DNA from: CAZXMB01 sp964641715
GTDB taxonomy: Bacteria > Desulfobacterota > BSN033 > UBA1163
Assembly: GCA_964641715.1 (NCBI GenBank)
Contig: CAZXMB010000041.1
Coordinates: 1-20,090 of the forward strand
DNA length: 20,090 nucleotides
Direction of reading: 5' to 3'
A program made the position numbers and the translations under genes. Below the pieces are notes generated by a model, which was not told where the DNA came from, did not search any database, and was given only the letters and a program-made list of their open reading frames with translations. This document shows, piece after piece, positions 6,759 through 14,205 of the stretch. Position 1 is the first letter of the stretch; every line of letters begins with the position of its first letter.

Positions 6759-6900
6759 GTCATTGCGAACACCTGAAAGGTGCGTGCATGCCGAATTGCG
6801 TTCCTACTGCCTGAGCGAAGCCACCTCAGCTGAGGCAGGGAACACAGGGTTGCCATTCTCATTGAAAAAGCTGAGATTGTTTCACTTCGTTTGCAATGAC
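6759..6900. repeat. MITE-like element with terminal inverted repeats, about 142 bp
   Basis: The ends GTCATTGCGAAC (6759-6770) and GTTTGCAATGAC (6889-6900) are inverted repeats with one mismatch. The interior has the palindrome CCTCAGCTGAGG and no coding frame. The GTCATTGCGA end sequence is typical of a dispersed non-coding repeat seen in many bacterial genomes. It lies in the non-coding gap upstream of the metallopeptidase. Confidence 0.6.
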
Positions 6901-6954
6901 AATAATATATAAATTATTGAAATCATTAATATATTATTTGTGAAAAGATTTGTT

Positions 6955-6983
6955 TTGACCTCTGAGGATAGAGGTATTATATT
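6955..6983 (+). promoter_or_regulatory. Sigma70-like promoter with internal dyad, upstream of the metallopeptidase gene
   Basis: TTGACC (6955-6960) and TATATT (6978-6983) have a 17-base spacer. ACCTCT (6958-6963) and AGAGGT (6970-6975) are perfect inverted arms lying between the two boxes, a good position for a repressor operator. The start codon is about 115 bases downstream. Confidence 0.5.
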
Positions 6984-7104
6984 TATAGCGGTCCTAATGA
7001 TGAGTAAAAGGCCCTGATTTGAGCCTTGTGTATATATAGAGATCCCTCCTTAATACCCGCGAAAAAATTGACTCCATTAGGATAGGATTTTCAGGGGTTG
7101 ACCT

Positions 7105-8100
7105 ATGAACGAAATCAGATATCAGAAATTCTTAACCTCCCGGGTATGTGATTTAGAACTCGATGTGAATGAGAGCCTGGATCAATGTTTGAAAAGGTTG
7201 AAGAAGGAGTTAAAGGCCCACCGTATCCCCCTCTGGCCTGATTTCTATTTTGGTAATGAATGGGGATGCATGAATAAGAGGATTTCGATCAGCATTCCTT
7301 TTTATCTGGCAACCCCTGAATTAAAAGATCTTGAAGGAGATCCGCCGACGAATGAAGAGATCCTCAAGACCTTGCGCCACGAGACAGGCCATGCCGTCAA
7401 TTATGCCTATAAACTCTGGCAACGAAAGGATTGGAAGGAGATATTCGGAGATTTTAATAAGAAGTATCGGGACGGGTATCTCTACAGGGTCAACCCCTGG
7501 TCAAAAAGTTATGTCAGGCACCTTCACTACCTGGGAGACCCTCATTATGCTCAAAAACACCCGGATGAAGACTGGGCGGAGACCTTTGCCATCTGGCTCG
7601 ACCCGCGGTCCCACTGGAAAGAGAAATATAGAAACTGGCCCAATGCCCTCGAAAAGTTGTTTTATGTGGATCATTTGTTGGAAGAGATCGCCGGTACAGA
7701 ACCGCTCAATCTGAGGGAAAAGAGGGGCGGGGAATATTTAACGATTGAGGAAACGGTTTCGGAATGGTACGGTCTGAATGGAGAGATGCTGGATCAGGAG
7801 CTTCAGGAGTATCTGAAGGATATGAATGAGCTCTTCATCCAGCCCACCAATGGTCGAAGAAAACTTCTCCCCGCATGGAAATTGATTCGAAGATATGCAA
7901 GGATATTGACCGAGCAGGTTAGCCTCTGGATCTCAGGGTCCAATCAACATACTGTCCGAAAAAGCCTTCGGCGATGGGAGGCGATCTGCCGAAATGAATC
8001 GTTAGGATACCTTCCTGAAGAGGAAGAACGGAAGTTGATTGAATTGACCGCCCTTCTCACCTACCATGTGGTGGATAGTGTCCACCATATCAATCATTGA
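7105..8100 (+). CDS. Putative zinc-binding metallopeptidase (Peptidase_Mx-like)
   Basis: A 331-residue cytoplasmic protein with no signal peptide. The zinc-protease motif HExxH is present as H92-E-T-G-H96 within LRHETGHAVNYAYKLW. A second conserved block, HPDEDWAETFAIWLDP (152-167), supplies a downstream Glu (E159) of the kind that completes the metal site. This pair of blocks is characteristic of the putative zinc-binding metallopeptidase family (PF15887-like, by recall). The C-terminal third is helical and not assigned. Start ATG 7105 has only a weak site (AGGGG) upstream. The gene stands alone and converges on the LOG-family gene. Its substrate is unknown. Confidence 0.75.
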   Translation: MNEIRYQKFLTSRVCDLELDVNESLDQCLKRLKKELKAHRIPLWPDFYFGNEWGCMNKRISISIPFYLATPELKDLEGDPPTNEEILKTLRHETGHAVNYAYKLWQRKDWKEIFGDFNKKYRDGYLYRVNPWSKSYVRHLHYLGDPHYAQKHPDEDWAETFAIWLDPRSHWKEKYRNWPNALEKLFYVDHLLEEIAGTEPLNLREKRGGEYLTIEETVSEWYGLNGEMLDQELQEYLKDMNELFIQPTNGRRKLLPAWKLIRRYARILTEQVSLWISGSNQHTVRKSLRRWEAICRNESLGYLPEEEERKLIELTALLTYHVVDSVHHINH

Positions 8101-8138
8101 TCCTCTTTGATTCATCCCGTTACAGGCAGTCCGTATCC

Positions 8139-8154
8139 CGGATTCAGGAATCCG
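8139..8154. repeat. Short hairpin between convergent genes
   Basis: CGGATT and AATCCG pair around CAGG between the metallopeptidase stop and the LOG-family stop. No T-run follows on either strand, so terminator function is weak at best. Confidence 0.25.
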
Positions 8155-8162
8155 CCGTCCGC

Positions 8163-8816
8163 TCAGAGGATGACCAATTTTTTAATTGTCTTAACAACCT
8201 CCTCCGGGTCGTCGATCAACTGAAGGATCTCCAGATCCTGGGGGGATATCTTTTCACCCTTCAGGGCCACTTCCTTGATCCAGTCAAAGAGGCCTTTCCA
8301 ATATTCTGATCCGACCAGAATGACCGGGAAGGGTTTGATCTTATGAGTCTGAATCAGGGTCACTGACTCAAAGAGCTCATCCAGGGTTCCGAATCCACCC
8401 GGAAGGATGATATAGGCAACGGCGTATTTGATAAACATCACCTTCCGGACGAAAAAATAGTGGAAACTGAGGTGGATGTTGGCATAGGGGTTGGGGGTCT
8501 GTTCGAGGGGAAGCTCAATATTGAGACCGATCGATTTTCCCCCGACCATTGCCGCACCTTTATTGGCAGCCTCCATCACCCCAGGCCCTCCGCCGGTGAT
8601 GACCCCGAAACCATTTTCGCCGAGAAGCTGGCCGATCCGTTCTGCTTTCTGGTAGATTTCGTCCCCCTCTTTGGCCCGGGAGGAACCGAAGATGCTTACC
8701 GAGGGATGATATTCGGCGAGGGCCTCAAATCCCTCAACAAATTCCGCCATGATATGGAACATCCTCCAGGTGTCTTTTACGGTGATCTCATCGATCAGAT
8801 ATTGTTTGCTGGACAT
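8163..8816 (-). CDS. LOG-family (TIGR00730) Rossmann-fold nucleotide phosphoribohydrolase
   Basis: A 217-residue protein. Characteristic LOG motifs are GGGPGVMEAANKGA (nucleotide-binding loop, about residues 78-91) and LPGGFGTLDELFE (about 138-150), which holds the PGGxGTxxE catalytic signature. Family members cleave nucleoside 5'-monophosphates such as AMP or cytokinin riboside phosphates to the base and ribose 5-phosphate; many bacterial ones have an unclear physiological role. Start ATG 8816 has a strong AAGGAGGAAG site. A good promoter lies at 8893-8921, leaving a leader of about 70 bases. It is divergent from the beta-CASP gene. Confidence 0.9.
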   Translation of the reverse strand: MSSKQYLIDEITVKDTWRMFHIMAEFVEGFEALAEYHPSVSIFGSSRAKEGDEIYQKAERIGQLLGENGFGVITGGGPGVMEAANKGAAMVGGKSIGLNIELPLEQTPNPYANIHLSFHYFFVRKVMFIKYAVAYIILPGGFGTLDELFESVTLIQTHKIKPFPVILVGSEYWKGLFDWIKEVALKGEKISPQDLEILQLIDDPEEVVKTIKKLVIL

Positions 8817-8892
8817 GCTTCCTCCTTATGGGCTAAACGGTGAATGATAAGCCTTCAACCAGTCTTATTTTTATTGATAAATTGCGAATTTT

Positions 8893-8921
8893 ATATTAGG
8901 TAAAAGAGAGTCTAAAGTCAA
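8893..8921 (-). promoter_or_regulatory. Sigma70-like promoter of the LOG-family gene
   Basis: On the minus strand, TTGACT (8921-8916) and TAATAT (8898-8893) have an ideal 17-base spacer. The direction and distance fit the LOG-family gene starting at 8816. Confidence 0.6.
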
Positions 8922-8938
8922 TGCTTATCAAAAAGTTT

Positions 8939-9011
8939 GGAGTCCGGTGTGAGGAGTTATGAGAAAAAATGGATATGGATTATAAACTCCGGACTACGAA
9001 CTCATAACTCC
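8939..9011. repeat. Interleaved inverted-repeat element upstream of the beta-CASP gene
   Basis: AGTCCGG (8941-8947) matches CCGGACT (8989-8995), and GGAGTTATGAG (8953-8963) matches CTCATAACTCC (9001-9011). The arms occur in the order A, B, A', B' with the same 5-base gap in each pair. An RNA could form either helix or a pseudoknot, not one simple hairpin. It ends 25 bases before the beta-CASP start codon. Confidence 0.5.
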
Positions 9012-9035
9012 GAACTATTGTAAGAGGATGGAGTG

Positions 9036-10649
9036 ATGAGAGTTGAATTCCTGGGAGGAGTCCGTACGGTCACCGGTTCAGCCACCCTCTTAGAGGTGGG
9101 GCCGTTAAAATGCCTGATCGATTGCGGAATGTTTCAGGGAGGAAAGGGACTTGAGGAAAGAAACCGGGACCTCAGGCCCTACCGGCCCGAAAAACTCTCC
9201 TGTGTCCTCCTCACCCATGCCCATATTGACCACAGCGGCCTCATCCCAAAATTGGTTAAAGAGGGATTCCGTGGAAAGGTGATCTGCACACAGGCAACCC
9301 TTGATCTCTGTGAGGTGTTATTGAGAGACAGCGGACATATCCAGGAGATGGAAGCGGAATGGGAGAACCGAAAGAGCCAGAGGGCGGGGCGGAAGGAGAC
9401 CTTCCCTCTCTATTCGGCCAGGGATGCCGAGAGGAGCATTTCCTATTTCTCTCCAGTCCATTATGATGAGATGATTTCCCTGGCGGATGGCATCAGGGTT
9501 CGTTTTCAGGATGCAGGCCATATTTTAGGCTCCGCGATGATTGAGTTATGGGCCGAGGAGGAGGGAGAGGAGAGAAAGCTGGTATTTTCAGGGGACCTGG
9601 GCAGTTCAGGACAACCTCTTGTCCGGGATCCTTATCAGATGAAAGAGGGAGATATTCTTTTCCTGGAATCAACCTATGGGAATCGGCTTCATAAATCAAG
9701 AGAAGAGACCGTTGAGGAGCTATTGAAGATCGTTCAGGAGGCCATCGCCCATCAGGCCAAAGTCATCATTCCGTCTTTTGCAGTGGAGAGAACCCAGGAT
9801 ATCATCTATACCCTGAGCGAATTGAACAGGAAAGGCCTGATCCCTTCAATTCCGGTCTATATCGATAGCCCCCTGGCTATCTCAGCCACGGAGATTTTTA
9901 AGAGGAACACGGATTGTTTTGATGAAGAAACAAAATCCCTCCTTTCGGAGGGAGAAAACCCCCTGGAACTCCCCGGGATCATCTACACCCGGACCATAGA
10001 GGAGTCGAAGGCCATCAATGAGGATACGCGGCCTGGCCTCATCCTCTCTGCAAGCGGGATGTGTGACTCCGGAAGGATCAAACATCATCTCAAACATCAT
10101 CTCTGGCGGGAGGAGTCACACATTGTCTTCATCGGTTATCAGGGAGAGGGGACGATTGGCCGGAGGATTGTGGATGGGGCAAAGACCGTAAGGCTCTTCG
10201 GGGAAGAGATCGCCATCCGGGCTCATATCCATACCCTGGGGGGATTCTCGGCTCATGCGGATCAGAAGGGAATCATGGAGTGGCTGTCCCATTTTGAAAA
10301 TCCCCGGCTCGAGGTCTTTGTGGTCCATGGCGAAGAGAAGATTTCGATGGAGCTGGCCCGGCTCATCGGCGAACGCTTTCATTTAAAAACCAGCGTTCCC
10401 CAATGGAGAGAGAAGAGGGTTCTCCTGGCCCCTGAAGAGAAACCGGTGGCTGAAGAGGCCATGGAGGAAAGACTATCCCCCGAGGTGAGGTTTACTCTTC
10501 TCTTCAAACAACTGGAAAGAAATTACAGGAAACTCCGGAAGAAGCTCAAAAAGGGGAAAGGCCTGGATAAAGCGATCCACGATTCTCATTGGCTGGGGGA
10601 ATTGGAAGAAGTCAATAAGAAGATCGAGGAGCTGGGGTCGGAACGATAA
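9036..10649 (+). CDS. Beta-CASP metallo-beta-lactamase-fold RNA-processing exonuclease
   Basis: A 537-residue cytoplasmic protein. Metallo-beta-lactamase motifs are visible: THAHIDHSG (H61-x-H63-x-D65-H66), DAGHILGSA (H162) and FSGDLG (D187). The beta-CASP part follows with motif A near YIDSPLA, then ASGMCDSGR and a final VHGE. The C-terminal tail is Lys-rich and helical, likely for RNA contact. The family cleaves RNA (CPSF73/RNase J relatives); this shorter type lacks KH domains. ATG 9036 is chosen with GAGG at 9024-9027; GTG 9033 directly before it is also possible. It is followed after 36 bases by the DUF401 gene and may share a transcript with it. Confidence 0.9.
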   Translation: MRVEFLGGVRTVTGSATLLEVGPLKCLIDCGMFQGGKGLEERNRDLRPYRPEKLSCVLLTHAHIDHSGLIPKLVKEGFRGKVICTQATLDLCEVLLRDSGHIQEMEAEWENRKSQRAGRKETFPLYSARDAERSISYFSPVHYDEMISLADGIRVRFQDAGHILGSAMIELWAEEEGEERKLVFSGDLGSSGQPLVRDPYQMKEGDILFLESTYGNRLHKSREETVEELLKIVQEAIAHQAKVIIPSFAVERTQDIIYTLSELNRKGLIPSIPVYIDSPLAISATEIFKRNTDCFDEETKSLLSEGENPLELPGIIYTRTIEESKAINEDTRPGLILSASGMCDSGRIKHHLKHHLWREESHIVFIGYQGEGTIGRRIVDGAKTVRLFGEEIAIRAHIHTLGGFSAHADQKGIMEWLSHFENPRLEVFVVHGEEKISMELARLIGERFHLKTSVPQWREKRVLLAPEEKPVAEEAMEERLSPEVRFTLLFKQLERNYRKLRKKLKKGKGLDKAIHDSHWLGELEEVNKKIEELGSER

Positions 10650-10685
10650 TTGGTTTGACCTATGGGAGGATGAGGGAAAAGGACT

Positions 10686-11903
10686 TTGGTTGATCTGGTA
10701 AAAATTAGCCTTGTCTTTCTGGTGATCATTATTCTCCTCTATAAGAAGGTGAGACTCTGGATAAGTCTCCTCGCAGCCACTTTGATTTTAGGCTTGCTCT
10801 TCCGTCTTTCTTTGACCAGGATCGGGATGAATCTTCTCACCGCAACACTGGAGACCAGAACTCTCCTCCTCCTCGGCGCCTTAATCGCCATTCTCTTTTT
10901 CAGCTACCTTTTAAAAGAGACAGGCCGAATGGAGGAGATCCTCGAAGGGTTTATGGTCCTCTTTAAGGATCTCCGGATCGTCGTTGCCATTCTCCCTGCA
11001 GTCATCGGACTCATGCCCATCCTGGGAGGGGCTCTCGTTTCGGCACCCATGGTGGTGGAGGGGTCGGATAAGCTTGGGCTTTCACCTGAACGAAGGACCT
11101 TTGTCAATTATTGGTTTCGGCATGTCTGGGAATTTATCCTTCCCACTTTCCCCGGCCTGGTATTGTTTGCCACACTGATCGGGGTTCCCGTGAGGAGGTT
11201 TGGATGGATCAATCTTCCTTTCACCCTCACCGCCATTTTCGGCGGGTTTTTGGTCGGTTATCAGGGAATATCGAGGTCTCTGGAGGAGACGCAATATTCT
11301 GCAAGCCTCTCCTTCCTCTGGAGACTGCTTCAGAACCTATTCCCTTTATTCCTTGCGATCATCCTGGTGGTCGTCTTTGATGTGGAACTGGTCATTGCCT
11401 TGGGGGTTTCCCTCCTGGTCATGATTCTTCTTTTCCGGGTTGGGAGACAGGGATTGAAGAATGGATTTGTGAAGAGCCTGGACATCGAACTTTTATTGAC
11501 GGTTGCAATCATCATGGGATTTAAGAAGGTATTGGAGTCTTCTCAGGCCATTCAGGTGGTCTCCCAGACCTTATCCTCTTCAGGGGTTCCCGCCTTGGTC
11601 ATTGTGATGGGTATCCCGTTTCTGGTCGGATTGATGGCGGGGACACCATTCGCGGCCATTGGCATTGCCTTTCCGATTCTCATTCCATTGCTGCAAAACG
11701 ATTTAAGGTTCCTCGATTATATGACACTGGCTTTTGTCAGCGGACTCTCCGGTCACATGCTCTCTCCTTTTCACCTCTGTCTGGTTTTAACGAAGGAATA
11801 TTTTCAGGCGGACTGGAAAGGGATCTACCGTTTGACCTGGATTCCGGTCGCCCTGCTTTTAGGGGTGGGTTTGTTGAAGGCGACCTTTTTCAAAATCCCT
11901 TAA
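10686..11903 (+). CDS. DUF401-family integral membrane protein (ion-transporter-like)
   Basis: A 405-residue protein with about ten hydrophobic segments spread over its whole length (for example LVKISLVFLVIIILLY at the N-terminus). Conserved features typical of DUF401 (PF04165, by recall) include PVSAPM-like LVSAPMVVEGS, YWFRHVWEFILPTFPG and the late GLSGHMLSPFHLC. The two related halves, each with a polar loop between helices, suggest a permease of the ion-transporter type. The substrate is not known. The start is TTG 10686, the only start codon that keeps the first membrane helix; a purine-rich AGGGAAAAGG lies upstream. The exported DUF4412-like gene follows after 19 bases. Confidence 0.8.
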   Translation: MVDLVKISLVFLVIIILLYKKVRLWISLLAATLILGLLFRLSLTRIGMNLLTATLETRTLLLLGALIAILFFSYLLKETGRMEEILEGFMVLFKDLRIVVAILPAVIGLMPILGGALVSAPMVVEGSDKLGLSPERRTFVNYWFRHVWEFILPTFPGLVLFATLIGVPVRRFGWINLPFTLTAIFGGFLVGYQGISRSLEETQYSASLSFLWRLLQNLFPLFLAIILVVVFDVELVIALGVSLLVMILLFRVGRQGLKNGFVKSLDIELLLTVAIIMGFKKVLESSQAIQVVSQTLSSSGVPALVIVMGIPFLVGLMAGTPFAAIGIAFPILIPLLQNDLRFLDYMTLAFVSGLSGHMLSPFHLCLVLTKEYFQADWKGIYRLTWIPVALLLGVGLLKATFFKIP

Positions 11904-11922
11904 CCCTTGTCAGGAGGTCATG

Positions 11923-12639
11923 ATGAGAAAATGGAATTTGTTTGCCGCTGGATGGATTTTATTTTTCTCTTCCATTCTGACCGGTCAGGATGCCGGGGCA
12001 GGCGTATACATCGAGGAAGTGAACAGGGATTTGGAAAGAGCAACGAAAATCATCCGTTATTTTTCGGAGAACCAATTCCGTACGGATATTCCAGAATACG
12101 GATTAACCACCATCGTTGACTTTAAAGGGGATCGGATGGTGATGATTTATCATAAAGTGAAAAGATATGAAGAAATTCGTTTTTCTCAGTGGGAGAAGAT
12201 AGAATCGGAAAAGGTGAAGAAGTCCATGTTGAGAACGAAGCCCAAAACCAAAAAGATCGTGGTGAGAAACACCGGTGAAACAGCCGTCATCAATGGTTTT
12301 CGCACGGAAAAAATCCAGCTGATCGTCGACGGGGAGCTAGTGGAGGAAAACTTCATGACCAAAGACGTAAATATCGGAGAGGTTGAGAAGGTCATGGGAA
12401 AAGTGGCAAAAATATTTATGAAGGAATTTCGGAAAGAGATGACAGAGGGACAGGAGATCTATGACAAGCTGAAGCCCCATGGATTTCCGGTCCTCATCAA
12501 AGATTATACGCTGACCTATGGTTTGAGCCCTGTCAGTGTGATGGAGATTATCAAGCTGGAGAAGAAAGAACTCGGGGATGAAATATTTTATCCCCCATCA
12601 GACTACCAGCGAATCGTTCCAGAGACACCTAAAAAATGA
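11923..12639 (+). CDS. Exported DUF4412-like protein of unknown function
   Basis: A 238-residue protein with an N-terminal signal (MRKWNLFAAGWILFFSSILTGQDAGA) and then beta-rich sequence with repeated charged strands, as in DUF4412-type periplasmic proteins that may bind hydrophobic ligands. Blocks such as IVDFKGDRMVMIYHKVKRYEEI and TGETAVINGFRTEKI fit that pattern. Of two adjacent ATGs, 11923 is preferred: AGGAGG (11912-11917) is then 5 bases away, against 2 for ATG 11920. It lies 19 bases after the DUF401 gene, in the same direction, so it is probably its operon partner. The DUF4412 assignment is tentative. Confidence 0.65.
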   Translation: MRKWNLFAAGWILFFSSILTGQDAGAGVYIEEVNRDLERATKIIRYFSENQFRTDIPEYGLTTIVDFKGDRMVMIYHKVKRYEEIRFSQWEKIESEKVKKSMLRTKPKTKKIVVRNTGETAVINGFRTEKIQLIVDGELVEENFMTKDVNIGEVEKVMGKVAKIFMKEFRKEMTEGQEIYDKLKPHGFPVLIKDYTLTYGLSPVSVMEIIKLEKKELGDEIFYPPSDYQRIVPETPKK

Positions 12640-12650
12640 TCCCCTCCTGA

Positions 12651-13148
12651 TTAGGCCTTAAACCTCACATCCATTTGATTCAAACGGTGATCCAGGCCCA
12701 CCCGGATATCGGTATCCTCGATCGCCCCGATCACAACCACCACTTTTACAGAGGTGAGCGTGCCCGTAGTGAGATGGCCTCCCAGGGTGACGATCTGATC
12801 GTTGATCACGGTGGAGGCTGAGAAATGGGCATGGATCTCTGGCTCACCATCCTCCCGGGTGGCGATCCATCCGGTCAGGGAGACGATCTCCATGGGCTGC
12901 TCGAGTTCAAGGTAGAGGCGATGATGTCTTTCCACCTTCAGATCAGGCGGCAATATTTTTAGATTCCGGAAGGTGGCCTTTTTCAATGCTCCGATACCAG
13001 AGAGGATCGCCCCGGTTTTAACTTTCTCCTTTTTAACCAGTTCTTCGATCCCTCCTAAAAGATCGACACCCATGGCCAGTTTTCCCATCACAATTCGATC
13101 CATGCGGCCCTTGCCGATCCCCTCCAATAGATCTAAACTCTTTCCCAT
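12651..13148 (-). CDS. PPC (DUF296) domain protein
   Basis: A 165-residue protein made of a single PPC/DUF296 domain. Typical blocks are KTGAILSGIGALKKATF, EIVSLTGWIATREDGEPEIHAHFSAS and LGGHLTTGTLTSVKVVVVI; the conserved His residues in IHAHFS and GGHL may bind a metal. In plants the domain is fused to AT-hooks; bacterial forms are stand-alone trimers of unclear function. Start ATG 13148 has an AAAGGAG site. The gene is convergent with the DUF4412-like gene, with an 11-base gap, and divergent from the LUD gene. Confidence 0.88.
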   Translation of the reverse strand: MGKSLDLLEGIGKGRMDRIVMGKLAMGVDLLGGIEELVKKEKVKTGAILSGIGALKKATFRNLKILPPDLKVERHHRLYLELEQPMEIVSLTGWIATREDGEPEIHAHFSASTVINDQIVTLGGHLTTGTLTSVKVVVVIGAIEDTDIRVGLDHRLNQMDVRFKA

Positions 13149-13395
13149 ACTCGCTCCTTTCTCTTAGAAATGGGTTTTATATAACCCCTCTTTTCAGAAA
13201 ATTCCATGATATCGGGGTCACATCTTCAATTGCCAATTGAATCCTCTGGGGAAGTTTAAAGACGCCATCCTTATAAAAGTCGCCCCGATTCCTTATCCAT
13301 TGGGTGAGGAAGAATCTATTTAAACTTTTGACAAAATGGCCTGAGTTCAATCATAATTAAAACCAATTTTCATATTTGAAAAGGAGGAATCGAGA
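13149..13395. promoter_or_regulatory. Divergent intergenic region with 17-bp palindrome
   Basis: The region between the PPC and LUD genes contains TTCAATTGCCAATTGAA at 13225-13241, a perfect 8-bp dyad around a single C, suited to a dimeric regulator. Nothing else coding is seen. Confidence 0.35.
13328..13357 (+). promoter_or_regulatory. Sigma70-like promoter of the LUD gene
   Basis: TTGACA (13328-13333) and CATAAT (13352-13357) have an 18-base spacer. The start codon at 13396 is about 38 bases downstream. Confidence 0.6.
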
Positions 13396-14037
13396 ATGGA
13401 ACAGTGGGAGCAGTTTTATCGGGAAAAACAGGTAGAGAGGACGATCGAGGCATTGAAGAAGAACCGCTTTGAGGCTTTTTTCGTGCCGGATTCGAAGAGT
13501 GCCGTGGAGGCAGTGATGAAACGGATTCCGGAGGGGGCCACCGTTGGAATTGGAGGTTCTGTCACGCTGACCCAGGCTGGAATCCCGGAAGCCTTAAAGA
13601 ATCGAAAAGTTCAACTCATCTGGCCCATTCAGCAGGCAAAGAGTGATGAGGAACGGATGGAATTGTTCCGGAAATGTTTTTCAACGGATGTTTTTCTTTC
13701 CAGCACCAATGCCGTGACAGAGGATGGGAGATTGTTCAATGTGGATGCGACGGGTAATCGGGTAGCGGCGATGATCGTCGGGCCCAAAAAGACGATCATC
13801 GTTTGTGGAGTGAATAAGATTGTGAAGGATATCGAGGCGGCGGAGAAAAGGGTAAAGGAGTGGACAGCCCCTCAGAACGCGAAACGGCTCGGCCGAAAAA
13901 CCCCCTGCACTGAAACAGGCCTCTGTGCGGATTGCAGCTCTTTGGGCAGGATCTGCAATATCTATGTCACCCTGGCGAAAAAACCAGCCCGCACCGAGGT
14001 AATTATCATTATAGTTGGTGAGAAATTAGGGATATAG
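13396..14037 (+). CDS. LUD-domain protein (LutC/DUF162 family)
   Basis: A 213-residue protein with the LUD fold: PDSKSAVEAVMKRIPEGATVGIGGSVTL and FLSSTNAVTEDGRLFNVDATGNRVAAMIVGPKKTIIVCGVNKIV are typical. The C-terminal cysteine cluster C-x5-C-x2-C-x6-C (CTETGLCADCSSLGRIC) is common in stand-alone DUF162 proteins and could hold a metal. In Lut operons LUD proteins take part in L-lactate oxidation with FeS partners, but no lutA or lutB homologue is present here, so the role is open. Start ATG 13396 has an AAGGAGG site. It converges on the acyl-CoA synthetase gene. Confidence 0.88.
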   Translation: MEQWEQFYREKQVERTIEALKKNRFEAFFVPDSKSAVEAVMKRIPEGATVGIGGSVTLTQAGIPEALKNRKVQLIWPIQQAKSDEERMELFRKCFSTDVFLSSTNAVTEDGRLFNVDATGNRVAAMIVGPKKTIIVCGVNKIVKDIEAAEKRVKEWTAPQNAKRLGRKTPCTETGLCADCSSLGRICNIYVTLAKKPARTEVIIIIVGEKLGI

Positions 14038-14063
14038 TATCTAATGTTTTGCGGAAGGGTAAC

Positions 14064-14195
14064 AAATTCGAAGCACGAAATCCGGAATTCGAAACAAGCA
14101 CCAATGTTCAAAATTCAAATAATCCAAACAGAAAAAGCGTTTTGAATGTTGAGATTTGGATTCGTTTCGGATTTCGATATTCGAAATTCGAATTT
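14064..14195. repeat. Long imperfect palindrome between convergent genes
   Basis: The outer arms (about 14064-14096 and 14162-14195) are rich in TTCGAA and CGAAATCC motifs and are imperfect inverted repeats of each other. Inner arms near 14107-14128 and 14139-14160 (TTCAAAATTCAAA against TTTTGAATG...) continue the palindrome, leaving a short A-rich loop. The composition is unlike the flanking genes. It resembles a dispersed hairpin element and may act as a two-way terminator for the convergent genes. Confidence 0.6.
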
Positions 14196-14205
14196 TCCTT
14201 TTGAC

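Noticed and set aside
8460..8843. 127-codon open frame on the plus strand
   Set aside because: Antisense shadow of the LOG-family gene; includes its start region and has no ribosome site.
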